DNA of 64,000 nt from Pelobates cultripes. Lineage: Eukaryota > Chordata > Amphibia > Anura > Pelobatidae. A model generated the notes under the pieces. It worked only from the letters and a program-made list of their open reading frames with translations, was not told where the DNA came from and made no database searches. Both the position numbers and the translations under genes were made by a program. Below are positions 12,137 through 22,949 of this stretch, one piece after another. Numbering within the stretch: the stretch's first letter is position 1; every line of letters begins with the position of its first letter. Location of the stretch: positions 101,648,785 through 101,712,784 of the forward strand of contig OW240917.1 of assembly GCA_933207985.1 (NCBI GenBank), given 5' to 3'.

Positions 12137-13170
12137 TTCACTGAAATTCAAAGTGAATTTCAAATTTTAAAACAAAGTAGCAAGCGCGCTGTCTTGGCGT
12201 CATACTTGATTCTGGCCTCACCTTTGAGCCAGTATGTTGCCAAAACCTGTAGATTCCATCTTAAAAACATAACCTGCATCCTCCCCTTTCTTTTGCAAGA
12301 TGCTACCAAGGAGCTTGTCTATGCTCTAGTAATTTCCTGCATGGATTATTGTAACCCTCTCCTATTTGGTCTTCCCAAAAGACGTACTGCACCGCTACAG
12401 TCCGTAATGAATGCTGCCACCAGACTGATTTTCCTCTCTAGTCGGGTTTCTCACACCTCATCTCTCTGTCAGTCCTTACATTGGCTTCCTATATCATTTA
12501 GGAGTCAATTCAAGGTACTAATTCACACGTATAAAGCACTGAACAATTCTAGCCCCTCTTATATCTCCTCACAGATCCATAGGTATGTCCCTTCTCGGTC
12601 TCTCTGCTCTGCTCGTGACCTTCTCCTGCCAACTCACGCTTGCAGGACTTCTCGGGGGCGGCTCACTTCCTATGGAATAGCCTGTCTACCGCCATCAGAC
12701 TCTCCCTAGTCTTGCATCTTTTAAGAAGTGCCTTAAAACCCATCTTTAGGAAAGCTTATGGTCTCCCAGAGTAACCTCTACTTTACATACCTGTCTCTTG
12801 CTCTCTCCTAAAGGGCAGGACTTTACTCTCTCCCCCAGCTCTGCCTCACTCCCACCTTATTTTATTAATATTTCCTGTCCTATTGTGTTTTACACCCCAC
12901 CTCCTATAGCATGTAAGCTCATTTGAGCAGGGTCCTCTTCAACCTATCATTCCTGTAAGTTTTCTTGTAATTGTCCTATTTATAGTTAAATTCCCCCTCT
13001 CATAATATTGTAAAGCGGTATGGAATCTGTTGGCGCTATATAAATGGCAATAATTGTAATAATAATAATAATAATAATAACTGCAAGCATAACCAACGTA
13101 TAGAATTTTTTCAATTCAGCTGTTTTGGACCTAAATTTGAAATTCACTTTGAATTCTCACTTTAGTAAAT
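12137..13170. repeat. Old GAATTCAAAGTGAATT MITE split by an L2 insertion
   Basis: The left half at 12137-12180 (GAAATTCAAAGTGAATTTCA) and right half at 13095-13170 (TTGAAATTCACTTTGAATTC) are the arms of one palindromic MITE. Fuller copies are at 21709-21880 and 56544-56675. The L2 fragment 12185-13080 lies between them. Confidence 0.6.
12185..13080 (+). mobile_element. 5'-truncated L2-clade LINE
   Basis: Reverse-transcriptase C-terminus and 3' UTR of the same family as 50887-52796. Translation begins [16 protein letters not shown], then a frameshift and the frame 12194-12709 ([45 protein letters not shown]). The 3' UTR ends with GGCGCTATATAAAT and (TAA)n at 13041-13080. GCAAGC at both borders (about 12180 and 13083) could be a short target duplication. 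Not a host gene. Confidence 0.88.
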
Positions 13171-13261
13171 TATTTTAATTTCATTATGTTTGTGTCACAT
13201 TTATATGTGAATAACAGATGAACTGCTAGCACATTAACAAAACAACAATTTCGTACATGCA

Positions 13262-13761
13262 TTAAAGTTCAAGGTTTATAGTGTTAAAAACACTATTTAT
13301 CCCCCCTTAATCCCCAGGCCCTCCTTTTTTGGCTCCACCCCGATCTGCCTTCTTGGCTTACATAATCACAATTGATTATCTCAGCCAATCAAATACTTTC
13401 CTATCGGAAAGAATTTGATTGGCTGAGATTGGCAATTCTGATGATTTCAGCCAAGGAGGCAGGCTGGGAGGGGCAGTGTCAAAGACCACCCTGGCTAATT
13501 AGCATCTCCTCATAGAGATACATTGGATTAATGCATCTCTATGGGGCAAGTTCAGCATCTCTATGCAGAGCTTGGAGACACTGACTGTCAGTGCTGCATC
13601 TGAGGAGTGGCCACTAGAGATGTTCCTAGGCTGTATTGTAAATACTATCTTTTCTCTGAAAAGGCTTTGTTTACAGCAAAAATCCTGCAAGGTCAGGCTA
13701 TGGACACCAGCAAAACTACATAAAGTTGTAGTTGTTACAGTGACTAAAGTGTCCATTTACA
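13262..13761 (+). repeat. Long MITE, TTAA-type ends, copy 2
   Basis: Same family as 5037-5649 in inverse orientation: shared CTCATAGAGATACATTGGAT-like, GAGGAGTGGCCACTAGAG and TTTACAGCAAAAATCCTGCA blocks. Ends TTAAAGTTCAAGG and AGTGTCCATTTA. Contains an internal palindrome at about 13375-13430 (CAGCCAATCAAAT / ATTTGATTGGCTG). Non-coding. Confidence 0.65.
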
Positions 13762-16700
13762 TTTTGTAAATTCAATGTCTGAAATATCAATATGGAAACA
13801 TATAGTTGATGTTAACAGATAAATAAAAATGGCCATATTTTCTAATTGTGGGTATGCTTAAGCAATTTGACGGCATCTTTGGGGGAATTAAACTTTTCAA
13901 AAAAATAATCATGATGTTAAAATATATCTGCACATGGAAGTAATGACATAACAGTTAACACATTTACATGGCTAAAACCAGTAACTGTACAATACAGAGT
14001 ACTGCAGGCTGCCATTGCAACCATAGAGTATCCTACAGTGTGCAAGATGGGAACTACACTCACTCTGCATAATGCAGTGATGTTTTCTCTGCCAGGTTAT
14101 CATTTTACATCATTTTGATTAGTAAGCTAATTGAATACACCTAGTTATAATGAACTGCATAACTCTGTATATCATAATAATTGCATAATATAATATCACG
14201 TTATGTTCATCAACATTCTTTTCCTGTGTCATATATAATGTGTTTTGTATCAGTACATGCCATAACTATAAGTAAATCATGGGCATGTGCCAAAGACAAA
14301 TTAGTGACGATGACATCAGACAGCTTTGTTTTGTCTGACATATTTTTCCATTTAAAACATATTTTTATTTGTTCTCTAAAGAGAGAGTTGAGGTGACTTA
14401 TGAACCGCCAAGAATCTTTTTTTGGCAACAATAGCTCAACTGAATACAATCCACAATTCAACAGAGCTAGAGATTTTTTTGAAACTTTTTTTCTTGAAAT
14501 GCTTTTTTGTCCTTATATCTTTTTGTAAGTCACTGAAACACACTGTTTAGCCAATATGCTGAAAATATAGCCACAGTATTTGCACTTTTCATCAAATATA
14601 TTGCAGTTAAATTATATCTACAATTATGTAAATTATGAAAAATATACATTCTGCACAAACAGTACGCCATTTAACTAGCATCAGAGTCTTAAACCAAATG
14701 GAGCTTGGTTAAGTTTTAATTGAATACCCATTGTATATGTATGGATATATAATGTTGTTCCACTGTGATCTTGCAGTATATGTGTATTACCTGGATGAGT
14801 GTAAGTGTGAGTGTATATGTGAATCTGCATACTAAGGAGAGGCATGAACTAAAAAAATGACTAAATATCCTAGTGTATATTCATTTTTGTATAAAACGGT
14901 TAATATTTTCATAGTAGTGTTTTATTTTCATGTGTTAGAATTAAGAAGGTGCCTGTGTTAATACTGACTCAATTAATTTTAGCTTTTTAATGGAATATCT
15001 AGGGAAATGAAAGCGATACATGCTTGCTATCAATTTATGATTAGGTCAGGGCTTTGTAATCTTGCTGTGTTTTATACATAAACTAATAGCATTAACAGAG
15101 AATATTGTAATCTCAACCTTTATTTTATGAAATGTATGTTAAGGCAGAACAACATATTTTACTATGAACACAGCAATGGTTTTTAAGTATAAGGAAGGTA
15201 AAAAAAATAATGTGCTTTTTTCATGCAAGAGCAGTTTTTAAATGCTATTTACAATATATTGACTACAACATGATGCAACTATACACCATCTGAGTAGTAT
15301 ATCAAAGTTATGAGTGTACTAATAAAATATTAACAAGCAGTGATATTGCTACTTCAAAACTATTTTCTTGTTAGAAAGAGGTCTACTCACTAAACAGTGA
15401 GTTGTGGTGTACACCAAAATGCAAAATTCACTAAATTTTGTTTAGTTTTGACATATAAAACAAAATCTCTAAAGTACAGAATTTGTTTTTCCAACTTTGA
15501 TATTTTAGCATTGATTTTGTTGTTTTTAATTCACCACAAACTTGTCCAAATTGTACCTAATGTTATTGGTTTATTCACTAAACTTTAAGCTGTGCTGCCA
15601 TATCAACTGACTTGCAAACTTCAGCCCAACTTTGCAGGGTGTGAAAAAATATATGAAGTTTAGATTTTTTCCAACTCTACTAAACTTGGAGCAAATCTTT
15701 TGAACTTGTTGTAATAATATACTGTTTAAACAACACATAAGTTATTTTGTTATATGTTTTTTTTTTAATTATTATTCACAATATATTGCCCATGAATATC
15801 ATTTAAAAAACAAATGTGAATTAGTATGATCAGTTAAAGAAGGTTTTCTATTTCAAAAAACTAATACAACACAATGTAATATCATTTTGATAAAAAAAAC
15901 AAAGTGGAGTGTGTAATTTGACCTCTCCAACTCTTAGCATAATTGTTTATTTTCCAGTAAATAGGACATCAAACAAAAGGCAACTGAGAAAGCTTAACAT
16001 ATATCTGTTAGGATTAAGTACACTTAGAGTTTGTCACATTCCCTTCTCCCATTTGAGAAAACAACTGTCTAGATGATTAAATCTCCACAGTCTGTCTAAT
16101 TGTAGCATCTGCACGTTATGCCTTTTATCATGAATGCCTGTACCTTTACACATCAAGCTTTGTTTTGGGATACATAAACAACAATCAAAAAAAAAAAAAA
16201 AAAGTGAAGACTTAAAATAGTAATGAAGTGTTAAGTCCTAGTTCCACTTCATGGTCTGCCCTTGATAGCACCCATGTGCTGCATACCACAGCTACAATAC
16301 AGAATGCTGTGCAGCCATTTACCTAACTCGATCATTGCTCTAAATGCTGCATTGGAATCTGAAGTCAACAGGGACTGACTTTTTCTATCAAGTGGGTATT
16401 AAAGCACAGCTGATTCCCAGGACAGGCATGCAGACATAGTTTATCCTTCGGTTTTTTGTTCACACAGTTACAGCCTTGAGAAATAATTATCACTTACTGT
16501 GCACGACTCTCACCTTGATACAGTGTTGTCAATACGTTCTGTCTGATTCATTAATACCAATTGCATACAAAAAGAAATTCCAAAATAGAACCAAACCAGA
16601 CTAGCACTACTCATAAATTTGCTCATGAAAAAATTTACAGAATTAGAAATGGATTTGATTTATCCCAAACCTACTAGGATCATAAAACCAATAAATATAA

Positions 16701-17158
16701 GAAAATCACTTTATTTCTATTTCTGCATTGTTTCTATAGTCAGTGGGCAACAACACATGCAATATCAGAGTGGGTATAAAACACATACACCCCCTTCTAC
16801 CTGCACTGCAGGAGTTAAAGTGAGATCAATATTTAGCACTAGGTACTAGACATTTAAAAAAAAAAAGCCTCTTGCGTTGTGTACAATCATTTAAAGGCAC
16901 TGGGTTAAAGACAGATCGATCTTTATCACTTGATGTAAAACAAGAGCAAGCACCATGGGGTCGTGGACCATAGATCTCAATGGGAAAAGTTGAAGTGCTA
17001 AAGGCATGTCTGATGGAAGCAGCTTATCTCTATAGAAGCTGGAGGACAAGCTACGCTTCGATCCATCTACTCAACAGACGCAGCATCCTTCCTGCTCTGC
17101 AACTTCAAAGCAAATAAGGGGAAAGGAGAGATGTTCTACAGATAGAATCCAAACTTAC
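13762..17158. other. Intronic DNA next to the SPOCK3 exon, nothing classified
   Basis: AT-rich sequence with an A17 run near 16186-16203. No transposon was recognised over more than 3 kb, the longest such stretch near the exon. This is where conserved intronic elements would be worth testing by alignment. I cannot see function. Confidence 0.4.
17153..17158 (-). other. SPOCK3: Splice donor of SPOCK3 first coding exon
   Basis: Minus-strand GTAAGT directly after the codon for Asp61 (GAC). It matches the consensus from +1 to +6. The reading frame stays open a little past it (VSLDSICRTS...) but loses all testican similarity, which supports splicing here. Confidence 0.88.
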
Positions 17159-17341
17159 GTCTCGGAATCGGTTCCAGTGGCCGGCATCCTTGTCATACTG
17201 GGATATAGTGGTTAGCCATTGTTTATCATCCAGGAAATTGCCTCTCTCAGACCTGCCCGTTGCGGCAGCAGATGCAGACAGAAGCTGGACGCAGGATGCT
17301 GCATAGACACAGAACAAGGCTGCCTGGAGCATCATCATCAT
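17159..17341 (-). CDS. SPOCK3: SPOCK3 (testican-3) first coding exon
   Basis: This exon encodes 61 residues in phase 0. Four consecutive ATGs open it, followed by a hydrophobic signal peptide (about residues 4-27, LQAALFCVYAASCVQLLSAS), a small basic stretch (GRSER) and the block GNFLDDKQWLTTISQYDK, then DAGHWNRFRD. Testicans are secreted calcium-binding heparan/chondroitin sulfate proteoglycans of the brain matrix with N-terminal, follistatin-like, EF-hand and thyroglobulin domains. Only the N-terminal testican segment is present here. DDKQWLTTISQYDK fits testican-3 better than testican-1, which as I recall has NDQWLSTVSQYD. The exon ends GAC|GTAAGT, a strong donor, exactly where the known protein continues with EVEDDYF or DDYF. 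The start is the first of four in-frame ATGs (17341, 17338, 17335, 17332); which is used cannot be told. The rest of the gene must lie at lower coordinates, probably outside the window. The paralogue call is from remembered protein sequence. Confidence 0.9.
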
Positions 17342-17357
17342 CTGCCGGAGACACAAA
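17342..17357 (-). other. Possible 3' splice site immediately before SPOCK3 ATG
   Basis: The minus-strand sequence upstream of the first ATG is pyrimidine-biased and ends TTTGTGTCTCCGGCAG. This resembles an acceptor, so the start codon may sit at the first base of an exon with the 5' UTR in a separate upstream exon. The alternative is a continuous 5' UTR. RNA data would decide. Confidence 0.4.
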
Positions 17358-17760
17358 TGAAGGGATCAGAGCGCAGACTGAGAGCCTGGACCAAAGGCAC
17401 ACCTTCAACTCTAGTGCTATGCGTCGAATAATGGGATCAGTGCAGGAGAGGAAGGGGGGCAGATTGGGCAATTGGGAGGCAGTGGGGGGTGGGTCTATTC
17501 ACCTTGATGGAGAGAGCCCGAGTTGTGTGTTCTACTGGGAATGCAGCTCAATGCTGCCAACTAACAGGAGCTGCTGCCTGTCTGGAGCACAGCACTCTCT
17601 CTCCCTGCCCTCTCTCTCTCACCCCCCTTAGTTGTATATATGAGTGTGTGCCTGCCTACTGCTCCCTCAGTCTAACTCCCCCCACTCCTTTCCTTTTCAG
17701 AGCTGGCGCCAGGGGTGCAATCACCAAATGGAATTTGAGGAGGGAGTGATTATTAGAAGG
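17358..17760 (-). promoter_or_regulatory. SPOCK3: SPOCK3 proximal 5' region, candidate 5' UTR and promoter
   Basis: About 400 bp upstream of the start codon is less AT-rich than its surroundings and has GA/CT-rich tracts near 17590-17630 and 17450-17510. On the minus strand a TATA-like CATATATACAAC lies near 17632-17644, about 290 bp upstream of the first ATG, followed by a GAGAGAGAGAG run. No transposon sequence was recognised here, unlike the flanks. A candidate donor-like AAGGTGAAT occurs near 17498-17508. Transcription start and any non-coding first exon are inferred from position only. Confidence 0.45.
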
Positions 17761-17889
17761 TGGCTTTAGTAGAAGTATTCTAATGGCACAGGGTGAAGGA
17801 GGGATGGAAACAAACAAAGAGATGCAGAACAAACTGTCCTTCATTCATTGCATATGCACAGAAGTTTGTCTGTGAGATTGCATTTGTGT

Positions 17890-18038
17890 AGGTTCCCTGT
17901 AAAAATGTGTTAGCACATCTCTCGTGAACCCGCACCGAGGCTGTGTGAGGAGGGAGGGGGCAGTTTGAGTTTGGCTGCTGAAAGTCCTGAAAGGTCAATA
18001 AATCATCCTGCTTATCTCCCCCTGTATGTAAAACTCTT
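17890..18038 (+). repeat. Inverted repeat arm A upstream of SPOCK3
   Basis: About 150 bp that matches 20481-20633 in reverse complement. Shared blocks: GGTTCCCTGTAAA, CATCTCTCG.GAAC, GAGGCTG, GAGGAGGGAGG-like, and AAGTCCTGAAAGGTCAATAA followed by ATCATCC..CTTATCTC. The arm lies 550 bp upstream of the start codon. Confidence 0.8.
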
Positions 18039-18284
18039 AACCCCATTTTTTTCCTGCAAAGAAAATAGGCAATCTCTATATTGGTCCTTAAAATCAATAG
18101 AAAGCAAGTCTACATTTTCATAAGAACATATAATTATTAGTCTGCTCTCTTTTACAATTCTTTTATCACCTCTGGCAAAATAAAACATTTTGCTTCACCA
18201 TATATTTTTATTTTATAATGTGTATTCATGAGCCTTTTAAGTCCCCCTAAAATCAACACCTTTATAATTCCAACCATAGATTGC

Positions 18285-18615
18285 CACTTCAAGTGACCTT
18301 CACAAGGAAAGGTTTAAAATGCACACACTTTATTTGATGTGTGCCTGTATTAACCCTTTCAGCCCCACAGAAATCATCATCCCCCATGGGACTGACATGG
18401 TTAATATGTAAAGGCTTGCACTCACGGTCTTTTCATGTTAAAATATTTCAAACTTTATTGTAGAATTTGCATCACCAAATTTTGATATCCCTATGAGACC
18501 TAAGGGTCAATAACATGACATCTCTGGGACTGAAAGTGTTAATAGATACACAATTTTCCAGATGCATCTCTTTATTAACCCTTTCAGTATCACGAGAATC
18601 ATAGAATTTTATCAA
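18285..18615 (+). repeat. TTAACCCTTTCAG hairpin modules, arm A side
   Basis: Module copies: 18338-18400 (GATGTGTGCCTGTATTAACC, then CTTTCAGCCCCACAG, ending CATGGGACTGACATGGTTAA), a partial one at 18486-18550 (GGGACTGAAAGTGTTAATAG) and one at 18562-18605 (CTCTTTATTAACCCTTTCAG). Each runs from TTAACCCTTTCAG toward CTGAAAG.GTTAA, so each can fold on itself. Related modules in opposite orientation occur at 20100-20340. Confidence 0.6.
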
Positions 18616-19166
18616 AATGCCTGGGATCAGAATTTGTCCAAATTTGTTTCCCGAACTCTGAACTAAAATGTATCACTAACCAATCACAACGTGCAATTTG
18701 CGAGCATATTCATTTTTATTCCTGACTCTGAATTCCATTCATGGCACCAAAAAAAAAAAAGATGATTGAGGGGAAAAAATAAATCTATTGGTTGATTTGT
18801 GAACTAAATTATTTATTTATCTACAAAATAGCAGGTGAACGCTCCTATATTTATATTGGATATATATATACTTTGCTGTACACAGATAGGTCTATTTTTC
18901 GCTTTCTTGGTTCATCTCATTCATCTTCCAAATCAGTTTTTCAGTACCAAACAGACATATAGCCAAAATATGGCTGTCCTGAATTTTTTATATTTTTAGA
19001 AAAATTGGTTCAACTGAACTGAATTTTATTGCCGTACACAAGTCTAATATGAACACCCTTGTTTGTGTATGTGTATTTATTGATCCGTCTTATATATGTG
19101 TGTACTTGTGTGTTTAATGATCTGCTTGTTATTTGCCTGCACAGAGAGTATAGCTGGGTTGCCTAA

Positions 19167-19457
19167 TAGTCAGGAAAAGTGAGTTAATGCAACATTACAG
19201 GTAGCACAACTATACATTAATATACTGTAATAATGCGTTACCTGTAATTTTTGTTACTTGAAGTCTCAAGAGCAGGTTAGCCCACTTAATTATGCATGCA
19301 CTTCATTATGCATGTGTGTAAATTGGCTCTGTATACAGATGTGTAGATGTGCTCTTGGGACTTCAAGTAACAAAAATTACTGGTAACACATTATTACAGT
19401 ATATTAATGTACAGTTGTGTTACCTGTAATGTTGCATTAACTCACCTTTCCTGACTA
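19167..19457. mobile_element. Foldback MITE
   Basis: A 291-bp inverted repeat with arms of about 105 bp. The left arm starts TAGTCAGGAAAAGTGAGTTA and includes TTTTTGTTACTTGAAGTCTC; the right arm mirrors it and ends CACCTTTCCTGACTA. A truncated relative is at 19865-19965 (AATATGTTACCAGTAATTCT). No coding capacity. Confidence 0.85.
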
Positions 19458-19492
19458 TATTCCACACATTTATACAGATCCATTTTTTTTAC

Positions 19493-19824
19493 AGTAAGAA
19501 CTATAAGGATATGGAATTCTCTGCCTGAAGAGGTGGTTTTATCGGAGTCCATACACATGTTTAAACAGCAATTGGGTAAATACTCACAAAAAAACATAAC
19601 ATACATGGATATAATTTCTAATTAGTGGGGTAATAGCCGTTGATCCATCTGACTGCCATTTTGGCATCAAGAAGGAATATTTTCCTAGTTTGTTGCAAAA
19701 TTGAAAGCACTTCAGACTGGGTTTTTTGCCTTCTTTTGGATCAACAGCAAAAATATACGTAAGGAAGGCTGAACTTGATGGACGCAAGTCTCTTTTCAGC
19801 TATGTAACTATGTAACTATGTAAT
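19493..19824 (+). mobile_element. CR1/L2-type LINE 3' end
   Basis: The start translates as WNSLPEEVVLSESIHMFKQQ, the characteristic end of LINE reverse-transcriptase ORFs. A 3' UTR follows (GCCATTTTGGCATCAAGAAG, GAACTTGATGGACGCAAGTC), ending in a TATGTAAC tandem tail. A short second copy of the 3' end is at 39555-39613. Confidence 0.75.
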
Positions 19825-20099
19825 GTAGAATATGATTGAGAGGAAACATAAAATAGCAAGTAGCACATTTCTATATAATTATAGTGTAATAATATGTTAC
19901 CAGTAATTCTGGTTTCCGTGAGGTCCCTTGAGCAGGGTAAGCCACTAAACTATACGTGTGTACTCCCATTTGAAATAACAGGCAGGTCATTAGATTGTTA
20001 CATACAAACACATAAAAACTGTTTATAGCATGAAAAATGGAATTTCACCAAATATATTCAAATGTGCAAATATATTATCCCTATCTTGCAGGCCCAGTG

Positions 20100-20340
20100 T
20101 TGTGAAAGTGTCATGTGTTAACTCTTTCAGTGCCATGGGCATGATAAACTATGGCATTTCATGTGTGACTGAAAAGGTTAATAAAGACACACATCAATGC
20201 AACTGTCTATATATTAACCCTTTCAACCTTGTGATGTCATGTTAAGTGGCCATATATGAACCATTTCAATCCTTGGGATGGTAAAAGGTTGTAATTTCTA
20301 AGGTGCTGAAAATGTTAATGAATACACATTTCATAATAAG
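20100..20340 (-). repeat. TTAACCCTTTCAG hairpin modules, arm B side
   Basis: Modules at 20113-20192 (TTAACTCTTTCAGTGCCATG, ending CTGAAAAGGTTAATAAAGAC) and 20213-20330 (TTAACCCTTTCAACCTTG, ending GCTGAAAATGTTAATGAATA). In reverse complement they align with the 18285-18615 modules (GATGTGTGTCTTTATTAACC versus GATGTGTGCCTGTATTAACC). Confidence 0.6.
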
Positions 20341-20480
20341 AATGTGTGAGGAGGGGAAATGATTTATTTCCAAGTGATGATAAAATAATAATAAGTGAGA
20401 AGCCTGATAATTATATACACTCATAAAAAATTAAGACTTTCTTTGCATCGATTATAACTGAAATTTAAGGAGAAAGTATA

Positions 20481-20633
20481 AAACATTTTACATGCGGGAG
20501 AGATAAGCAGGGATGATTTATTGACCTTTCAGGACTTTGGGCCGCCATATTCAGCCTCCCTCCCTCCTTACTCAGCCTCTGTGCGCGTTCCCGCGTTCCC
20601 GAGAGATGTAGTAACAGATCTTTACAGGGAACA
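20481..20633 (-). repeat. Inverted repeat arm B
   Basis: Reverse complement partner of 17890-18038 (see there); centre to centre about 2.6 kb. Confidence 0.8.
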
Positions 20634-22365
20634 AACTTTTCTATGACACCTGTAACATGCCCACTTATAGACTTTCATGTTTGCCCCCCTTCACCCTCTT
20701 GTTCCCCTTTGTTTACCACTACTGAAATGTAATGTATATAGCATGTAGGTATGCCATCAGCCAGACAATTATTACATGGAAAGACTGCACATTCTAATGC
20801 AATCCGCTTCCTTGCTCTGTACAGCATTCCAGGTCACTGGACAGTGGGTAGTCATAATGAGCCAGACTTTAAAAGCTTCCAAATTCTGCCAGGGGCTTAA
20901 AGAATCTTTCCTAAAAGCTTGCATAGAATGTTTAACTGGAGGTTTGTAGTTACAGCTATGATAGTTCAGTATAATTAAACATGAATGTCTTGATGCATCA
21001 ATCCACATCCCATGGTCTGAGTAACTGTTTCAATTAAATCTGAGGGAAAAAACAAACAAACTGTAGAGCTTGGCTTACAAAAGAGTTTAATAATCTGTGT
21101 TGGCAGGTAAACGAGTGATAATTAAAATAAAATATATTATATATCTTTTTTTGCAACATGTCACTAGTTTTGGGTAAAGTACATTTTTTGTATAACAAGT
21201 GAACCATCCAATACATTGGCTTTCCAGACAAAGGTAAATAGTGTGACCAGTAATGTATATAGATAAATAGAAGATTTGCAAGCTCCAAACTGAGAAATAA
21301 AAGAAAATTGGGATATTTAGCTGTTTGTGGATGATCTCATTGAATACATGTGCATTATGCCTTATGTTATTTATATGTATTTTTAAGACTTTTTTTAATT
21401 AGCACTTCTCATCCTGTGTATGAAATCCTGCAAAACTGGAAGTTCCCACCAATCATTTCCTGTGGAGAAAGCTGCTAGGCGGCAAATTGGTCACATTAGT
21501 TTTCTTCAAATTTTATGCAAAGGTGTCAACACAGACCGTAAAGATAACAAAAAAAATCCATATGGTGATAGCTGGAGATTCCACACAATTCTATTGAGCA
21601 TACAGAGGACAAAATAACACAGACCACCACTATAAACCACTTTGAAGTAACTACATCAAGCAGCTGGAAGGGTGAGTTATATTAGGAAGAAGGGCAATTA
21701 TATCATGATTATTTACTAAAGTGTGAATTCAACGAGCATTCAAAGTAAATTTCTAATTTAAGCCCCAGTATCCCAACTGAATATATTGCTGAGTTAGAGA
21801 ATTTTTAAAGTTTGGATAGTTTGACCTCAAATTTGAAATTCACTTTGAATTCACATTGAATTTCACTTTAGTGAATTAACCTATATGTGTCTAAAATAAA
21901 AAATGTCAGCCAACTAAGACTTTGATATGTATTTTTCAAAATAAGTAACAGTTTCCAGACCATGCACAGCCCTTTTCATTAGGGTGTATGCTGGGAAAGT
22001 GTTACCCTATGTTATCTTTTAATGTCATGTAATGTGAATATTGATTAAAATATTGAGTGGATGTGTGGTTTGTTGCTCTGTATGAAATGTATGTTGTGGC
22101 TTTCTGTGTGTTGATTTATATGGCTAGCTGTGTGCAATGAGTGCATGGCTGTGAGTGGTTAGTGTGGATGTGTGTGGGTAGCTGTGAGTGGTATGTGAAG
22201 CTGTATGAGTAACTGTAAATAACACGTTTTGGCCGCTGTGAGTGTTGTGTGTAAAGTGTGATGGGTGGAAACTACATGTGGGACGTAGCAGGAGGTTAAA
22301 TGCAGTAGTGAGGGGATATGGACTGGGTTGGAGGATAATGGTTGATCCTATCGTGTCCCTTTAAG
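20634..22365. other. Intergenic DNA, little recognised
   Basis: No gene. Contains one MITE copy (21709-21880) and otherwise unclassified AT-rich sequence; short open frames look like chance. Confidence 0.4.
21709..21880. repeat. GAATTCAAAGTGAATT palindromic MITE
   Basis: Starts TTATTTACTAAAGTGTGAAT and ends ATTTCACTTTAGTGAATTAA. Arms contain repeated GAATTCA/CACTTTGAATT blocks. Same family as 12137-13170 and 56544-56675. Confidence 0.65.
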
Positions 22366-22745
22366 GGCATTAGTGGGAAACTGCACTGTTTACATTCTCC
22401 CAGACAGCCAATGAAGGCCCTTCCTGGATCCTAATGGACCTTTTTTCTGGTAGCTCCCGCTGGACATCCTCACGCTCTGCATGAGGATCTACAGCATCAT
22501 ATTTTTCTCTATAACAAAGCATTGAGTCAATGCTTACCTGTAAGGAGGTCTAATGCTTGCGCAACACATTGGAGGAGGCCATGACCCAGCGCTGAGGGAC
22601 ATCGGCACTAGGAAAAGGTAAGTAAATAAATTATTTGTAACCCTTTATTTACATTGGTGGGGGCACGAGAGAAGGGGGAGCAGAGGGAGTTATGGTGCCA
22701 AGAATACAGCTTTGAATTTCTGGCACCTATAGTATCCCTTTAAGT
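22366..22745. repeat. TTAAAGG-type MITE
   Basis: The right end reads CACCTATAGTATCCCTTTAA, i.e. TTAAAGGGATACTATAGGTG in reverse. The left border has GTGTCCCTTTAAG. Moderately GC-rich, non-coding interior. The left border is uncertain. Confidence 0.5.
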
Positions 22746-22949
22746 GTAGGGTTAAGAGCAGTAGTGGGGATTAAAGGTTAAAGTGGGCAATTAGGAGATG
22801 TAGTGGGGGATTAGAGGCAGTAGTGTGGGTTAGAGGCTTAAGTGGATATTAAGACCTGTAGTGAGGGGTTAGAGTTATTGCAGTCCTATCTGACCTTAAT
22901 ATATCTCTCTCCCACAGTCTGAGTTAAAAGTTATCCTGCCATACAAATG

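Larger units (their letters stand above)
1..17158 (-). other. SPOCK3: Inferred SPOCK3 intron (partial, continues beyond window start)
   Basis: Sequence downstream of the exon donor on the minus strand. By eye I saw no exon encoding the next testican segments (DDYF..., CLKMKC..., follistatin-like cysteines). The intron holds an ORF1-only L1, MITEs, a Tc1-like transposon and an L2 fragment, listed separately. This is an inference from gene orientation; human SPOCK3 also has very large introns. Confidence 0.7.

Noticed and set aside
12194..12709. Apparent host gene of 171 codons
   Set aside because: It is the C-terminal part of an L2 reverse transcriptase, matching 51168-52673.
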